From SAR202 cluster bacterium (GTDB taxonomy: Bacteria > Chloroflexota > Dehalococcoidia > Lucifugimonadales > UBA826), in contig VFFS01000045.1 in the NCBI GenBank assembly GCA_009392815.1, forward strand, positions 1 through 64,000: a stretch of DNA of 64,000 nucleotides. Direction: 5' to 3'. Numbering within the stretch: the first letter of the stretch is position 1; every line of letters starts with the position of its first letter. This document shows positions 49,793 to 60,016 of the stretch, piece after piece. Both the position numbers and the translations under genes were made by a program. Below the pieces are notes generated by a model, which saw nothing but the letters and a program-made list of their open reading frames with translations, searched no databases and was not told where the DNA came from.

Positions 49793-50521
49793 TCATTTTT
49801 GAAAACCAGAACTTCCGAATATTCTAAGAAGTATCATCCGAAACATAGCTTCAACAACGATCCCCATCGACATTTTTGATTGGCCAATCAACCTATCATC
49901 AAAAATTATCGGCATTTCGTGCACAGACTGTTTAAGTCTTTGACAATGAAATGCAACCTCCGCTTGAAACCCGAATCCTTTGCACCGAATATTTTCCCAA
50001 GGAATAACGTTCAATGAGGAAATCCTGAATGCTTTGAACCCCGAAGTAGCGTCGTTTACATTTATCCCAGCCACTAATTTGATACCAAAATTCCCAACAC
50101 CACTAAGAATGCTGCGGCTTCTACTCCATCCTTGATCAGTTACTCCTCCATCGACGTATCTAGACCCCACTACTACATCATATTTTTTCAGCAGCTCCAA
50201 CATTTCGGGAATATATTCAGGCCTATGGGACAGATCTGCATCCATCTGTATCACAAAATTACAATCCGTACTTAATGCAAATCCAAAACCCTCTTTGTAA
50301 GCGGTACCTAAGCCTTCTTTAGATGACCTAGATATCACCTTTATCTCATTCTCATACTCAAGGGATAATGACCTTGCCAATTCTCCAGTTCCGTCAGGGG
50401 ACGAATCATCAACAATAATTAACCTCAAACCATCAATGTTCAAATCAAATATACGGACGACTAAACTCGCCAGATTATCTGCTTCGTTATAGGTGGGAAT
50501 AACAACGCAAACGGAGGACAA
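49793..50521 (-). CDS. GT2 glycosyltransferase, polyprenol-phosphate mannosyltransferase (DPM1)-like
   Basis: VVIPTYNEADNL, IIVDDSSPDGTGELA, QMDADLSHRPEYIPEML, DATSGFKAFR. Confidence 0.92.
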   Translation of the reverse strand: MSSVCVVIPTYNEADNLASLVVRIFDLNIDGLRLIIVDDSSPDGTGELARSLSLEYENEIKVISRSSKEGLGTAYKEGFGFALSTDCNFVIQMDADLSHRPEYIPEMLELLKKYDVVVGSRYVDGGVTDQGWSRSRSILSGVGNFGIKLVAGINVNDATSGFKAFRISSLNVIPWENIRCKGFGFQAEVAFHCQRLKQSVHEMPIIFDDRLIGQSKMSMGIVVEAMFRMILLRIFGSSGFQK

Positions 50522-50547
50522 TTTTGAAATACCGTCAAAAAGTTTTC

Positions 50548-51297
50548 TTATTTATATCTGCCAAATAGATAGCGAAGCCTGACTAAGAGAGTATCACGAA
50601 CCATTTCAAAAGATGCTCTATGGACTTGCACCTTACTTTTCTCAACACTTATCCAGGATACCGGCATTTCCAAAATATTCATATTTTTTCTTACTGCCAG
50701 AAATAGAATTTCAACATCAAAGCCCCATCCCATAATTTTTTGATTTTGAAATAAATCTCGAGCCACTGACCCTGTAAAACATTTGTATCCGCATTGTGTG
50801 TCTTCTACCCCTGGAACTGCTATAACTCGTACAAACCAGTTAAAGAGACGACCTGTAAAATAGCGAAGTCGAGTCTCATGGAGACGCTCAGCGCCTTCAA
50901 CCTGTCTAGACCCAATTACAATGTCGTAATTTCCCTGTTCAATAGCTCCAACGAATTTACCTATCTGTTCCGCTGATACGGCAAGGTCGGCATCACACAT
51001 CAATCGGTAACTGCCTTTCGCAGACAACATACCTATCTTTATAGCAGAACCTTTTCCTTGGTGGCCTACTGAAATAACACTACAAGACTCACCCTCGACA
51101 ATATTCTCTTTTACCCAGTTTGAAACTATGTAAGGGGTTCTATCCAGGCTTCCATCATCAACGATGACAATCTCCCAACTATAAGCCTGAAGCCGCAAGT
51201 ATGAAACAACAGATTCCAAAGTCGGCAAAATCCTGCCAGCTTCATTGAAAGTGGGGATAACAACCGATAAAAAACATTTGTGGAAAGTGTTAATCAT
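50548..51297 (-). CDS. GT2 glycosyltransferase, dolichyl-phosphate glucosyltransferase (ALG5)-like
   Basis: VVIPTFNEAGRI, IVDDGSLDRTP, MCDADLAVSAEQI, DTQCGYKCF. Confidence 0.9.
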   Translation of the reverse strand: MINTFHKCFLSVVIPTFNEAGRILPTLESVVSYLRLQAYSWEIVIVDDGSLDRTPYIVSNWVKENIVEGESCSVISVGHQGKGSAIKIGMLSAKGSYRLMCDADLAVSAEQIGKFVGAIEQGNYDIVIGSRQVEGAERLHETRLRYFTGRLFNWFVRVIAVPGVEDTQCGYKCFTGSVARDLFQNQKIMGWGFDVEILFLAVRKNMNILEMPVSWISVEKSKVQVHRASFEMVRDTLLVRLRYLFGRYK

Positions 51298-51341
51298 TTT
51301 GAGAAATTCAAATCATTAAAGCAACAGCGAGTGAAACAAAC

Positions 51342-52574
51342 TTATTTCGTCTTATCTAGTTCAAATGCCTCATGTAATGCTTTCGCAGCATCGGCCGTAG
51401 CTTCCTCCTTCACTAGACAAGTAATCCGAATCTCTGAAGTAGTTATCATTTCAATATTAATATCGCTTTCAGAGAGAGATGAAAACATTTTTGCCGCATA
51501 TCCTGGAGAATCTTGCATTCCAGTTCCTACTATGCTTACTTTGGCCAACCCAGTTGAGTGTCCTACATCTTTTATTCCCAGATCTTTGGAAACCGCACGT
51601 ACCACATCCATAGCCGAAATTAGATCAGCTGATTTGACGGTAAAGGTTAAATCGGTAGTACCCGAAACGCTGGCATTTTGCACAATTACGTCAACACTTA
51701 TATCCGCGTCCGCAAGTGGTTTGAACAAGGAAGCAGCCACCCCCGGCCTGTCAATAACAGAATAAACAGTAATTTTTGTAACCTCTTTTTCTGTAGCTAT
51801 ACCTCTTACCCGATTACGTATTTCACCAACTTCAATATTCATATCTGCTCCCGCATGGATAAGTGTACCTGGAAGATCTTCAAAACTAGAAGCCACTAAA
51901 ATTGGCACGTTATAAACCATTCCCAATTCAATAGACCTAGGATTCATTTTAGCCCCGTAACTCGCCAACTCTAGCATCTCTTCAAACCCAATCTCATCTA
52001 GTTTCTGAGCTTTGGGTACCATTCTAGGATCCGCAGTATATATGCCATCAACATCTGTATATATCTCACACCGGTCAGCTTTGAGAGCCGCGGCCAATGC
52101 CACTGCTGTAAGATCGGAAGCACCTCGCCCTAAAGTGGTGATGTCACTCTCTTCCGTGACTCCCTGAAACCCAGCTACGATTACGATATTATCTTTCCCC
52201 AGTTCATGCCTGATCCTTTCGGGAGACAATCTCGATATTTTCGCCTTGCCATAACTAGAGTCAGTCCGTATCCCTGCCTGAGCTCCACTTAGGCTGATAG
52301 CTTTCTTTCCAATCGACCTCAAAGCCATGGCAACCAGTGCACAAGACTGCAATTCTCCCGTTGCTAAAAGAACGTCAAGTTCTCTAGGGTCCGGACGATC
52401 CGATACTTCTGATGCAATTTCAAGGAGATCGTCAGTTAGATTGCCCATTGCAGATACAGTTGCTACTACACTGTCGGATCTGTCGTGAGCAGATGCAACA
52501 CGCTTTGCGACATTTTTGATTAGATCTGGGTTCGCAAGGGAGGATCCGCCATACTTTTGTACTACCAGAGACAA
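51342..52574 (-). CDS. lysC: aspartate kinase
   Basis: VVQKYGGSSLANPDLI, TLGRGASDLTAVALAAAL, tandem ACT domains. Confidence 0.97.
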   Translation of the reverse strand: MSLVVQKYGGSSLANPDLIKNVAKRVASAHDRSDSVVATVSAMGNLTDDLLEIASEVSDRPDPRELDVLLATGELQSCALVAMALRSIGKKAISLSGAQAGIRTDSSYGKAKISRLSPERIRHELGKDNIVIVAGFQGVTEESDITTLGRGASDLTAVALAAALKADRCEIYTDVDGIYTADPRMVPKAQKLDEIGFEEMLELASYGAKMNPRSIELGMVYNVPILVASSFEDLPGTLIHAGADMNIEVGEIRNRVRGIATEKEVTKITVYSVIDRPGVAASLFKPLADADISVDVIVQNASVSGTTDLTFTVKSADLISAMDVVRAVSKDLGIKDVGHSTGLAKVSIVGTGMQDSPGYAAKMFSSLSESDINIEMITTSEIRITCLVKEEATADAAKALHEAFELDKTK

Positions 52575-52638
52575 TGTGAATTACTCCCGAATATTCCCTT
52601 ACGTAAATCTAGCCACATATTCCGTAATCTTTGTATCC

Positions 52639-53568
52639 TTACCTAACTACATGAGTTCCTATGGTAGTGGGACGTGTAATAACTATCTCACCATCCAACC
52701 CAGATTTCATTCCAGCATCAGCCATTTCATAGCCAATCGTATATTCCCGATTTAAACAAAATGCCAGCACGGAAGAACCTGATCCTGAGAGAAAAGCCCC
52801 AAGAGCGCCGCTATTCATAGCGGCTCTAATTATATTTTTTAAAGGGAAAAATATTCCTTGCCTTTCAGGTTGGTGCAACATATCTTGTGTCGCATAACGA
52901 AGATTATCTAGCTCTCCAGTAACCATGGATTGAACCATCAACGCCACTCTCCCAATGTTGTACACAGCATCGGTTCTAGACACTAAGGGCTTCAAGAGAT
53001 TCCTTGCTTCTTCAGTAGGCATAGGAACGTTTGGGACATATAGAACTGCTGAAAGTTTTTCTGGAATGGGAACTGAGGCAGTGATAACTTCCGATTCCTC
53101 GTATATTCCTATCTGCATTCCTCCTAGGAGTGCAGGAGCCACGTTATCTGGATGACCTTCCATTTTTGCCGCTATTTGAACAAGTTCATTGATGTTGAGA
53201 GGAGATCCTGCATATTCGTTAGCAGCAAATAAACCTGATGCCAGAGAGGCTGAACTACTTCCCATGCCCCTCGATAACTCTATCTGATTATCACATTCAA
53301 GTAATACGTTTGGAACAACGTCACCTATTTCTTCAAAAAGTCGTGAAAAACTCTGGAAAACCAGGTTATCTTTCCCCGACGACAAGCTCTCCTCACCCTT
53401 GCCTCGAACAAGAACACTATTACCCAATTTATTTTCTTCATGGACCGTAACAGAATTCCAGACGTCAAGAGCTATCCCCAAGGAGTCAAACCCAGGGCCC
53501 ATATTTGCCGATGTTGCAGGCGATCTCACAGTAATTTCTTGAGGTGACATGACTATGAAAGTATACAT
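52639..53568 (-). CDS. thrB: homoserine kinase
   Basis: SPATSANMGPGFDSLGIAL, ELSRGMGSSSASLASGL, FLSGSGSSVLAF (GHMP kinase). Confidence 0.95.
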   Translation of the reverse strand: MYTFIVMSPQEITVRSPATSANMGPGFDSLGIALDVWNSVTVHEENKLGNSVLVRGKGEESLSSGKDNLVFQSFSRLFEEIGDVVPNVLLECDNQIELSRGMGSSSASLASGLFAANEYAGSPLNINELVQIAAKMEGHPDNVAPALLGGMQIGIYEESEVITASVPIPEKLSAVLYVPNVPMPTEEARNLLKPLVSRTDAVYNIGRVALMVQSMVTGELDNLRYATQDMLHQPERQGIFFPLKNIIRAAMNSGALGAFLSGSGSSVLAFCLNREYTIGYEMADAGMKSGLDGEIVITRPTTIGTHVVR

Positions 53569-53691
53569 CGATGATAAACATGGAAATGTTCCATATTCGA
53601 CTTATTTCGTTTAGTCGCACCTGCTACTATTCTTTTGAAATGGAGTATTTGTCCAAATAAAGTTTATTAATACCTATAAATTGAAATTGGC

Positions 53692-56157
53692 TTGTCACCT
53701 GTGACTAATAGAACAAAATCCGAATATCAATACGAATATTTAAAAGAACGGAGTCTAGAACTCCTAGATTTCACGACGATTAAAGCAAATATTTCCGACA
53801 GAGCAACTTTTTACGCGTCGAAATATAAGGCAAGCTCGATGCGACCAGCTTACGAAGAACACGTAGTTGAAGCTTTGATCGAAGAAACATCGGAAGGTAG
53901 ATTCATTCTTAATAATGTTTCAAATTTTGGGCTCGGAAATTTAGGAGACATTTCAGACCATGTTAAGAGGGCCAGTCTGGGTGGTATTTTAACTGGCCAA
54001 GAGCTTATCGAAATTGCCTCAACCATAGATACTTTTACTTACTTAAGATCAAGTTTGTTGGAATATGCAGAAGAGACTGTTCTATTGGCATCAAGAGCCA
54101 AACTTATGTCCGATTTGTCATATCTCAGCCACTCAATTACAACCACAGTAAACCCAAACGGCCTAGTAAAAGATACCGCAAGCCCTTCACTTGGAATCCT
54201 TAGAAGACAGGTAAGGGATTCATATACCCGGGTTACAACGGCCTTACAACACATCATTAGTGAAAGCGAAATGGAAGGCTCCATTCAAGACGACGTAATA
54301 TCGGTAAGAGGAGATCGACTAGTTATTCAAGTTAAATCCAACATGAGAAATAAAATTCCTGGTGTGGTTCACGACGCTTCAAATACGGGAATGACGTTAT
54401 TTGTCGAACCATTTTCTACTGTGAACCTATGTAATTCGTGGCGAGAACTGACATTGGAAGAAGATAGAGAGGTTGCCCGTATACTCCGCGATTTATCAGC
54501 GCAGGTAGGATCTCTCTCAATCGAAATTTCAGAAACTACAGCTGCTGTTTCAGAAATAGACTTTATCTTGGCAAGAGCCCGATACAGCAATTCCATAGGA
54601 GCACCAGACCCTCTACACCACTCCGGAAGTGCAGAGATAGATCATGTAGATGAAAAGCCCTTATTACGATCAGAACCTAGCCTAATAAAACTTAACAACG
54701 CGAAGCATCCTCTGATTGGTGAGGATATGGTCCCACTCAATCTTGAAATTGGCCCTAGCTGGCATGTGTTGGTTATCACGGGGCCGAATACAGGCGGCAA
54801 GACGGTAGCATTAAAGACTGTTGGCCTTCTTTCCGCAATGCAACAATGCGGAATTCACATACCAGCAGATTTTGCTAGCTCCTTGCCAATTTTCGATGCT
54901 ATATTCGCAGACATAGGCGACCAGCAAAGCATCGAGACCTCGGTTTCAACATTTAGTTCCCACATCAGGTCACTAAGTGAAATGTTAACCCACTCTACTC
55001 AACGCTCTCTTGTCTTACTTGATGAGATTGGAGCAAGTACAGATCCCGACGAAGGCGCAGCAATAGCAGCCGCTGTCATAGAACACCTTGGTGAAAATAA
55101 AATATTCACTATTGCCACTACACACCACCGGTCTGTTGCAGCGACAGCAGAATCCAGTCCCTTTATGAGCAACGCCAGTTTTCATCTAGATCCCGATGAT
55201 CTTAAACCCACATACAAAATATCAGTCGGTATACCAGGGCGAAGCTACGCAATGGCTGTTGCATCAAGATTAGGACTTCCTGGAAATATTTTAGAGAATG
55301 CTGAGAAAAACTTGTCCCCTGAACATCGCCAGATAGGAAAATGGTTATCGGATATTAGTCGCGAACGAGAGCAAGTGTCTAAACTTCTAGATGAGACAAA
55401 TAAAAGCCTTAATGAGACCAGATCCCTGAGGGAAAAACTAGAACAGGAACTACACTACCTCATCGATAAACGAGACACGATCATAGAATCTGTTAGGACT
55501 AAAGCAGAATCGAGGTTTTCTGCAATTCAAAATTTATTGTCTCGAGCGGAATCAGCTCTTTCATGGGCGAGACACAGTGATAAATCATCTTCAGAATCGT
55601 TAGACAGCGAAATAGATTTAATACAAAGTGAATTGGGCAAAATAAATATCCCCGAAGCCAGTCCAGAAAAAGGTGATATTGACCTTGTAAACTTAGGAGA
55701 TTCTGTTCATGTTTCAGGGCTTTCACTCAGAGGAACACTTATAAGATTAGATTCTGAAAACAACAGTGCTGAAATATTGGTCGGAAATATGCGGCTAAAT
55801 GTTGAAGCAAACAAACTTTTGAAGACATCGATCACAGCAGAAACAGATACAGATTCTATAAACTCAGTTTTAGATTCAAAATTAAATCGTCCCCCCACCC
55901 ATTCCATCGATCCAATTGAAGATGTTCTAGACATTAGAGGAGTTCGATCTAATCCTTCATTAGACATGTTAGAAACTTTTTTAGATTCCTCAGTGAGGGA
56001 TGGATTGAGCAAAGTAACGGTAATTCATGGTAAAGGGACCGGAGCCTTAAGAAATATCATAAGAGAAAGGCTTATGAACCATCCACTCGTCAATAGCTTT
56101 GGTTCGGAAAAAGATTCTCTAGGCGGCGACGGTGCAACCTACGTCATTCTGAATTGA
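53692..56157 (+). CDS. mutS2: MutS2-family protein with C-terminal Smr domain
   Basis: ITGPNTGGKTVALKTVGLL, LLDEIGASTDPDEGAA, DIRGVRSNPSLDMLETFLD...VIHGKGTGALR; TTG start. Confidence 0.95.
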   Translation: MSPVTNRTKSEYQYEYLKERSLELLDFTTIKANISDRATFYASKYKASSMRPAYEEHVVEALIEETSEGRFILNNVSNFGLGNLGDISDHVKRASLGGILTGQELIEIASTIDTFTYLRSSLLEYAEETVLLASRAKLMSDLSYLSHSITTTVNPNGLVKDTASPSLGILRRQVRDSYTRVTTALQHIISESEMEGSIQDDVISVRGDRLVIQVKSNMRNKIPGVVHDASNTGMTLFVEPFSTVNLCNSWRELTLEEDREVARILRDLSAQVGSLSIEISETTAAVSEIDFILARARYSNSIGAPDPLHHSGSAEIDHVDEKPLLRSEPSLIKLNNAKHPLIGEDMVPLNLEIGPSWHVLVITGPNTGGKTVALKTVGLLSAMQQCGIHIPADFASSLPIFDAIFADIGDQQSIETSVSTFSSHIRSLSEMLTHSTQRSLVLLDEIGASTDPDEGAAIAAAVIEHLGENKIFTIATTHHRSVAATAESSPFMSNASFHLDPDDLKPTYKISVGIPGRSYAMAVASRLGLPGNILENAEKNLSPEHRQIGKWLSDISREREQVSKLLDETNKSLNETRSLREKLEQELHYLIDKRDTIIESVRTKAESRFSAIQNLLSRAESALSWARHSDKSSSESLDSEIDLIQSELGKINIPEASPEKGDIDLVNLGDSVHVSGLSLRGTLIRLDSENNSAEILVGNMRLNVEANKLLKTSITAETDTDSINSVLDSKLNRPPTHSIDPIEDVLDIRGVRSNPSLDMLETFLDSSVRDGLSKVTVIHGKGTGALRNIIRERLMNHPLVNSFGSEKDSLGGDGATYVILN

Positions 56158-58978
56158 TATCATTTTCAGACTCTTTGGTTACCAGCATCAGCAAGCTAGG
56201 CAGAACGATCAAAGATGCCAAAAGTGCAAGGACTATCATCACCGCAGTCAGTTGCCCATAGGACGCAAACATGGGCATAGGTGCAAAACCCATAATCGTA
56301 AAGCCCACCACGCTGGATGCGGCCGAAGCTACCAACGCAACTCCCGTCCCCCTTGCAGCTCTTCCAAGAGACTGAACACGGGACGCATTTCGTCCCAATT
56401 CTTCTCTAAATCGTTCCGTCATATGTATGGAATAGTCTATGCCTACTCCTATAGAAATCGCTCCGATCATTGCAGTTACAAAATTTAGAGCAAATCCCGC
56501 TATTGACATGATCCCGTAGAGCCAAGCAACCACCAAGCCTATAGGAACTACGGTCACAACTGCATATCTTAATGACCTCATAGTGACTAGAAGTAAAATA
56601 GTTGCAGCCGCTATAGCCACCGGAAGAGAAGTGTACAAAGTACGGGTCGAGGCTGATAATTGTTCCTCTCTTGTGAAGGGAGATCCTGTCAATCCTGCGC
56701 GATCTATAGATGGGTGAGATTCCAGCTCTAACAAAAGTGGTTTTAGCTTATTAGCTGTTTTTGAAACAATGGATTGATCTCTCGTACCAGGAATCATAAA
56801 TGACACTGTTGTCAGATCTTCGTTGTCTTTAGTAGGATCCATCAATTGAGCCAAATAGATTGCTCCTCTTACTTGGTCCGCTCGAAGAACAAGTACACCA
56901 TTCTCACCAATGACTCCTTCCTGCAGAGAATATCCAAATGCTGCCTCCATCTGAGTCCTGGTATCAGGAATACCATTAAGATCAACATCCGTAATACTCA
57001 CACCCGTAGCAGACTCAATAGAGTCTCTAGCAGCGAGATTATTCACAATAAACCTAGATGTATTGAGAACATCCAAACCAATTATCACTTCTCCACTCGC
57101 AGTCTCCGCCACTTCATCGACCATTCTGAGTGCATCAACAAATTCAGATATCGCAAAGACGGCGGCAGGGTCCATTAAATCCCCACGAACGTACACAACA
57201 CCAGGCTCTCCCCCAGTCTCACCAAGGTGTTCGTCTATCTTATCTAGCCCAATAACAAATTCGGAGTTGGAATCAAAAAAATCCTTCACATCAAAGGTAG
57301 GTTCTAGTCTGATTGCAAAAACACCTGCCAAAATAGTTAATCCAGCTGCAGACAATAGAACGACAAAAACATGAGATCCTGCCAGAGTCACAACCTTTTC
57401 GACCAGGCGCATAACGAAAGAATGCTCAGTATTTTCAAAAACATGGTCATCTGGAGTTGAGTCAGGTAATTCCTCATTCCCATTACCAAACCTGATGAGA
57501 CAAAAAGCAGGAATAACAAGAAAAAAACATGCCGCTATTCCCAACATCAATACTCCGTAGGTTTTGTCTACAGCTAGCATGACTATTACTGTGCCGCCTG
57601 ATGCTACAGCCACAGAAATAGAACCTACAACCCTAAGAAATATGGATTTCCCACCACTGTATGACTTCCTAGATTTATATATCAGTTCGTCAACTTTCAT
57701 AGTTGTAACTGGGGCAACAATACCTAGAATAATGAAAGAGGAAAAAACTGCTATTGCGGCGGCACTTCCAAAATGTATTACCGCCTCGATACTGGAAGTT
57801 AGATTGGATAGAAAAGCTATACTGTCGCTTGCCATTGCGAGCAGTAACGCTCCCAAAACCCCCGCTAGTCCGACTTTTAAGGCCCGTCTGGGCGAATAAC
57901 CACTGTCAGTCTCCTCGCGATATCTACGAACGGCGTGAACTACGAAGTCAACACCGAGAGAAATCATGCCGACAGGAACCACCAAATCTATTACCAGACC
58001 GGTCTTTAGACCGACAATAGCTGATATCCCCTTCAGCCATACCATTAGTAGACCTAATCCTATCCCAGTAATAGCGGTAGCCCAATACGACCTTAAGCTC
58101 ATCCCAACAACTAGGACAGCCCCTATAATCGTAAATGTAATAAAAAGTCCTGCTGTCTGACCTTCTTCAGCAGACTCAAGATTGGGATCAATGGCAACTC
58201 CCCACATCTCATAGGTTTCGGAATCGCCTTTCATCACTGAAGCAATTTTGCGATTTAGATGCTCTTTATTAATCACATCTGGGCCGCCACCTAATCCAAT
58301 TTCCAGTCCTCCTCCACCGAGCTTTTCATTATCCGCCATGAGGTTAAAAATAGTAGCAGGAGATGACCACCATTCCACATCAACACCATCAACTTTCCTA
58401 TCCTCGAAAGTGGCTTTTGTTGATAACATATCGATAAATGAGCGAGTGTCGGGGTTAGCTACTATTCTTGAAACTGCCAACTTAATATCGTGATCAGTCG
58501 AATCATCTAGGCTAATTCCATCCATAGACAAAGAAGCTTCGATAGGCTCTAGGATGGACCGTATTCCTGTAATGTCCAAGCCATAGTCATTATCAAAATA
58601 TGTGAATAAATACTGCTGATTAGTTAATGTCCCAGATGCGAGTTCTCCTCTCTTGTCAAGATCAATAACTCGATCTCGGTTTCTGGCAAACTCTCTCAAT
58701 ACATCAGCGGTAATTACATCGCCATTTTTAGACTCCAGGACGTATGTAGCGAAATGAAGAGGAGTTGGAAATTTATGATCTATATCCGCCTGCATGTCAT
58801 ACACTTCCCCTGGAGGATTAGGGGAAGCTTGCTGGGTGGGGGCCATACGTATCATCGGATATAACAGTAGAAAAGTAATCACTACAACCGCCGCGATAGC
58901 TGCAACCGGATGGTCTGCAACAGAGGAAACAAATCTATTTTTCCAATCGTGATAATTCATGAGTTTGAGAATCCCCAT
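56144..58978 (-). CDS. MMPL/RND-superfamily transporter
   Basis: Two MMPL/SSD repeats with large extracytoplasmic loops; SLGVDFVVHAVRRYREE and SIGVGIDYSIHMTERFREE. Confidence 0.93.
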   Translation of the reverse strand: MGILKLMNYHDWKNRFVSSVADHPVAAIAAVVVITFLLLYPMIRMAPTQQASPNPPGEVYDMQADIDHKFPTPLHFATYVLESKNGDVITADVLREFARNRDRVIDLDKRGELASGTLTNQQYLFTYFDNDYGLDITGIRSILEPIEASLSMDGISLDDSTDHDIKLAVSRIVANPDTRSFIDMLSTKATFEDRKVDGVDVEWWSSPATIFNLMADNEKLGGGGLEIGLGGGPDVINKEHLNRKIASVMKGDSETYEMWGVAIDPNLESAEEGQTAGLFITFTIIGAVLVVGMSLRSYWATAITGIGLGLLMVWLKGISAIVGLKTGLVIDLVVPVGMISLGVDFVVHAVRRYREETDSGYSPRRALKVGLAGVLGALLLAMASDSIAFLSNLTSSIEAVIHFGSAAAIAVFSSFIILGIVAPVTTMKVDELIYKSRKSYSGGKSIFLRVVGSISVAVASGGTVIVMLAVDKTYGVLMLGIAACFFLVIPAFCLIRFGNGNEELPDSTPDDHVFENTEHSFVMRLVEKVVTLAGSHVFVVLLSAAGLTILAGVFAIRLEPTFDVKDFFDSNSEFVIGLDKIDEHLGETGGEPGVVYVRGDLMDPAAVFAISEFVDALRMVDEVAETASGEVIIGLDVLNTSRFIVNNLAARDSIESATGVSITDVDLNGIPDTRTQMEAAFGYSLQEGVIGENGVLVLRADQVRGAIYLAQLMDPTKDNEDLTTVSFMIPGTRDQSIVSKTANKLKPLLLELESHPSIDRAGLTGSPFTREEQLSASTRTLYTSLPVAIAAATILLLVTMRSLRYAVVTVVPIGLVVAWLYGIMSIAGFALNFVTAMIGAISIGVGIDYSIHMTERFREELGRNASRVQSLGRAARGTGVALVASAASSVVGFTIMGFAPMPMFASYGQLTAVMIVLALLASLIVLPSLLMLVTKESENDINSE

Positions 58979-59078
58979 GTGAATCGTTGTTGAAGTATTA
59001 TTGAAATAATAAAAATTATCCTATAGTAGACATATTCCAGTAAACGCTAATTACATTCCTAATGAGGAGTTACAGATT

Positions 59079-60011
59079 TTGCGACTCATATTCATGGGAA
59101 CCCCGAACTATGCTATACCTGTCCTAGATAAACTGGTTAGGAGTGGCCATGATATAGCTGCTGTTTATACTCAACCCGACAGACCAGCGGGTAGGGGAAG
59201 AATACTCACCCCCACACCTATCAAAAGTCACGCAACGGACCTTGGCCTTGAAACGGTGGAAGCCCGGGATTTTTCTGACAATAGTTCTTCACTTGCTTAC
59301 ATGCTTTCTTTCGGTGCAGATGCTGCCGTAGTGGCTGCATACGGAATTATGCTTCCGGGTTTTGTGATTAATGAATTTCCACTGGGCATGATTAACTTAC
59401 ATCCCTCACTGTTACCAAAACTCAGGGGCGCGTCTCCTGTAGCAACTGCAATTCTTCAAGGTTACACAGAAACGGGTGTAACGATCATGAAAATAGATGA
59501 AGGTATGGATACTGGACCTATCTTAAAACAAAAATCCGTGAGGATTGGAGCAAACGAGAAATGTGATGACCTTACAGAAAGATTATTCATCCTAGGTTCA
59601 AATTTATTAGTTGACACTCTGGGCGAAATACAGACAAAGAAAGAAAAAATCTTACCCCAAGATCCCTCAAAGGCGACCGTTACAAAAAGACTTAAGAGAG
59701 AAGATGGTGAAATTGACTGGACCCAGTCCTCTGAGCAGATCTCCAGGGCAATAAGAGCCTTCCATCCATGGCCAGGTACTTTTACCAAGTTCGGCGGGAA
59801 ACGCCTCAAAATTCTTGAGGCTGGGATCAATGATAAAGGTCCAGGGAATTTAGACTCTGGAGAGGTTCATTGCAAAGACAATGTCAAAGTTGGAACCGGA
59901 AGCGGATCAATTTCTTTACTCTCAATTCAATTGGAAGGGAAAACCCCTACAAATGCTTCAGACTTTGCCTCACATACCCCAGATTTTGACGGGGCAATCT
60001 TAGGAACCTAA
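59079..60011 (+). CDS. fmt: methionyl-tRNA formyltransferase
   Basis: LIFMGTPNYAIPVLDKL, YTQPDRPAGRG, NLHPSLLPKLRGASPVATAIL; TTG start. Confidence 0.96.
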   Translation: MRLIFMGTPNYAIPVLDKLVRSGHDIAAVYTQPDRPAGRGRILTPTPIKSHATDLGLETVEARDFSDNSSSLAYMLSFGADAAVVAAYGIMLPGFVINEFPLGMINLHPSLLPKLRGASPVATAILQGYTETGVTIMKIDEGMDTGPILKQKSVRIGANEKCDDLTERLFILGSNLLVDTLGEIQTKKEKILPQDPSKATVTKRLKREDGEIDWTQSSEQISRAIRAFHPWPGTFTKFGGKRLKILEAGINDKGPGNLDSGEVHCKDNVKVGTGSGSISLLSIQLEGKTPTNASDFASHTPDFDGAILGT

Positions 60012-60016
60012 CCAAA

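Noticed and set aside
56252-58493. Plus-strand ORFs opposite the MMPL transporter gene
   Set aside because: Antisense shadows with low-complexity or basic composition and no domain signature.
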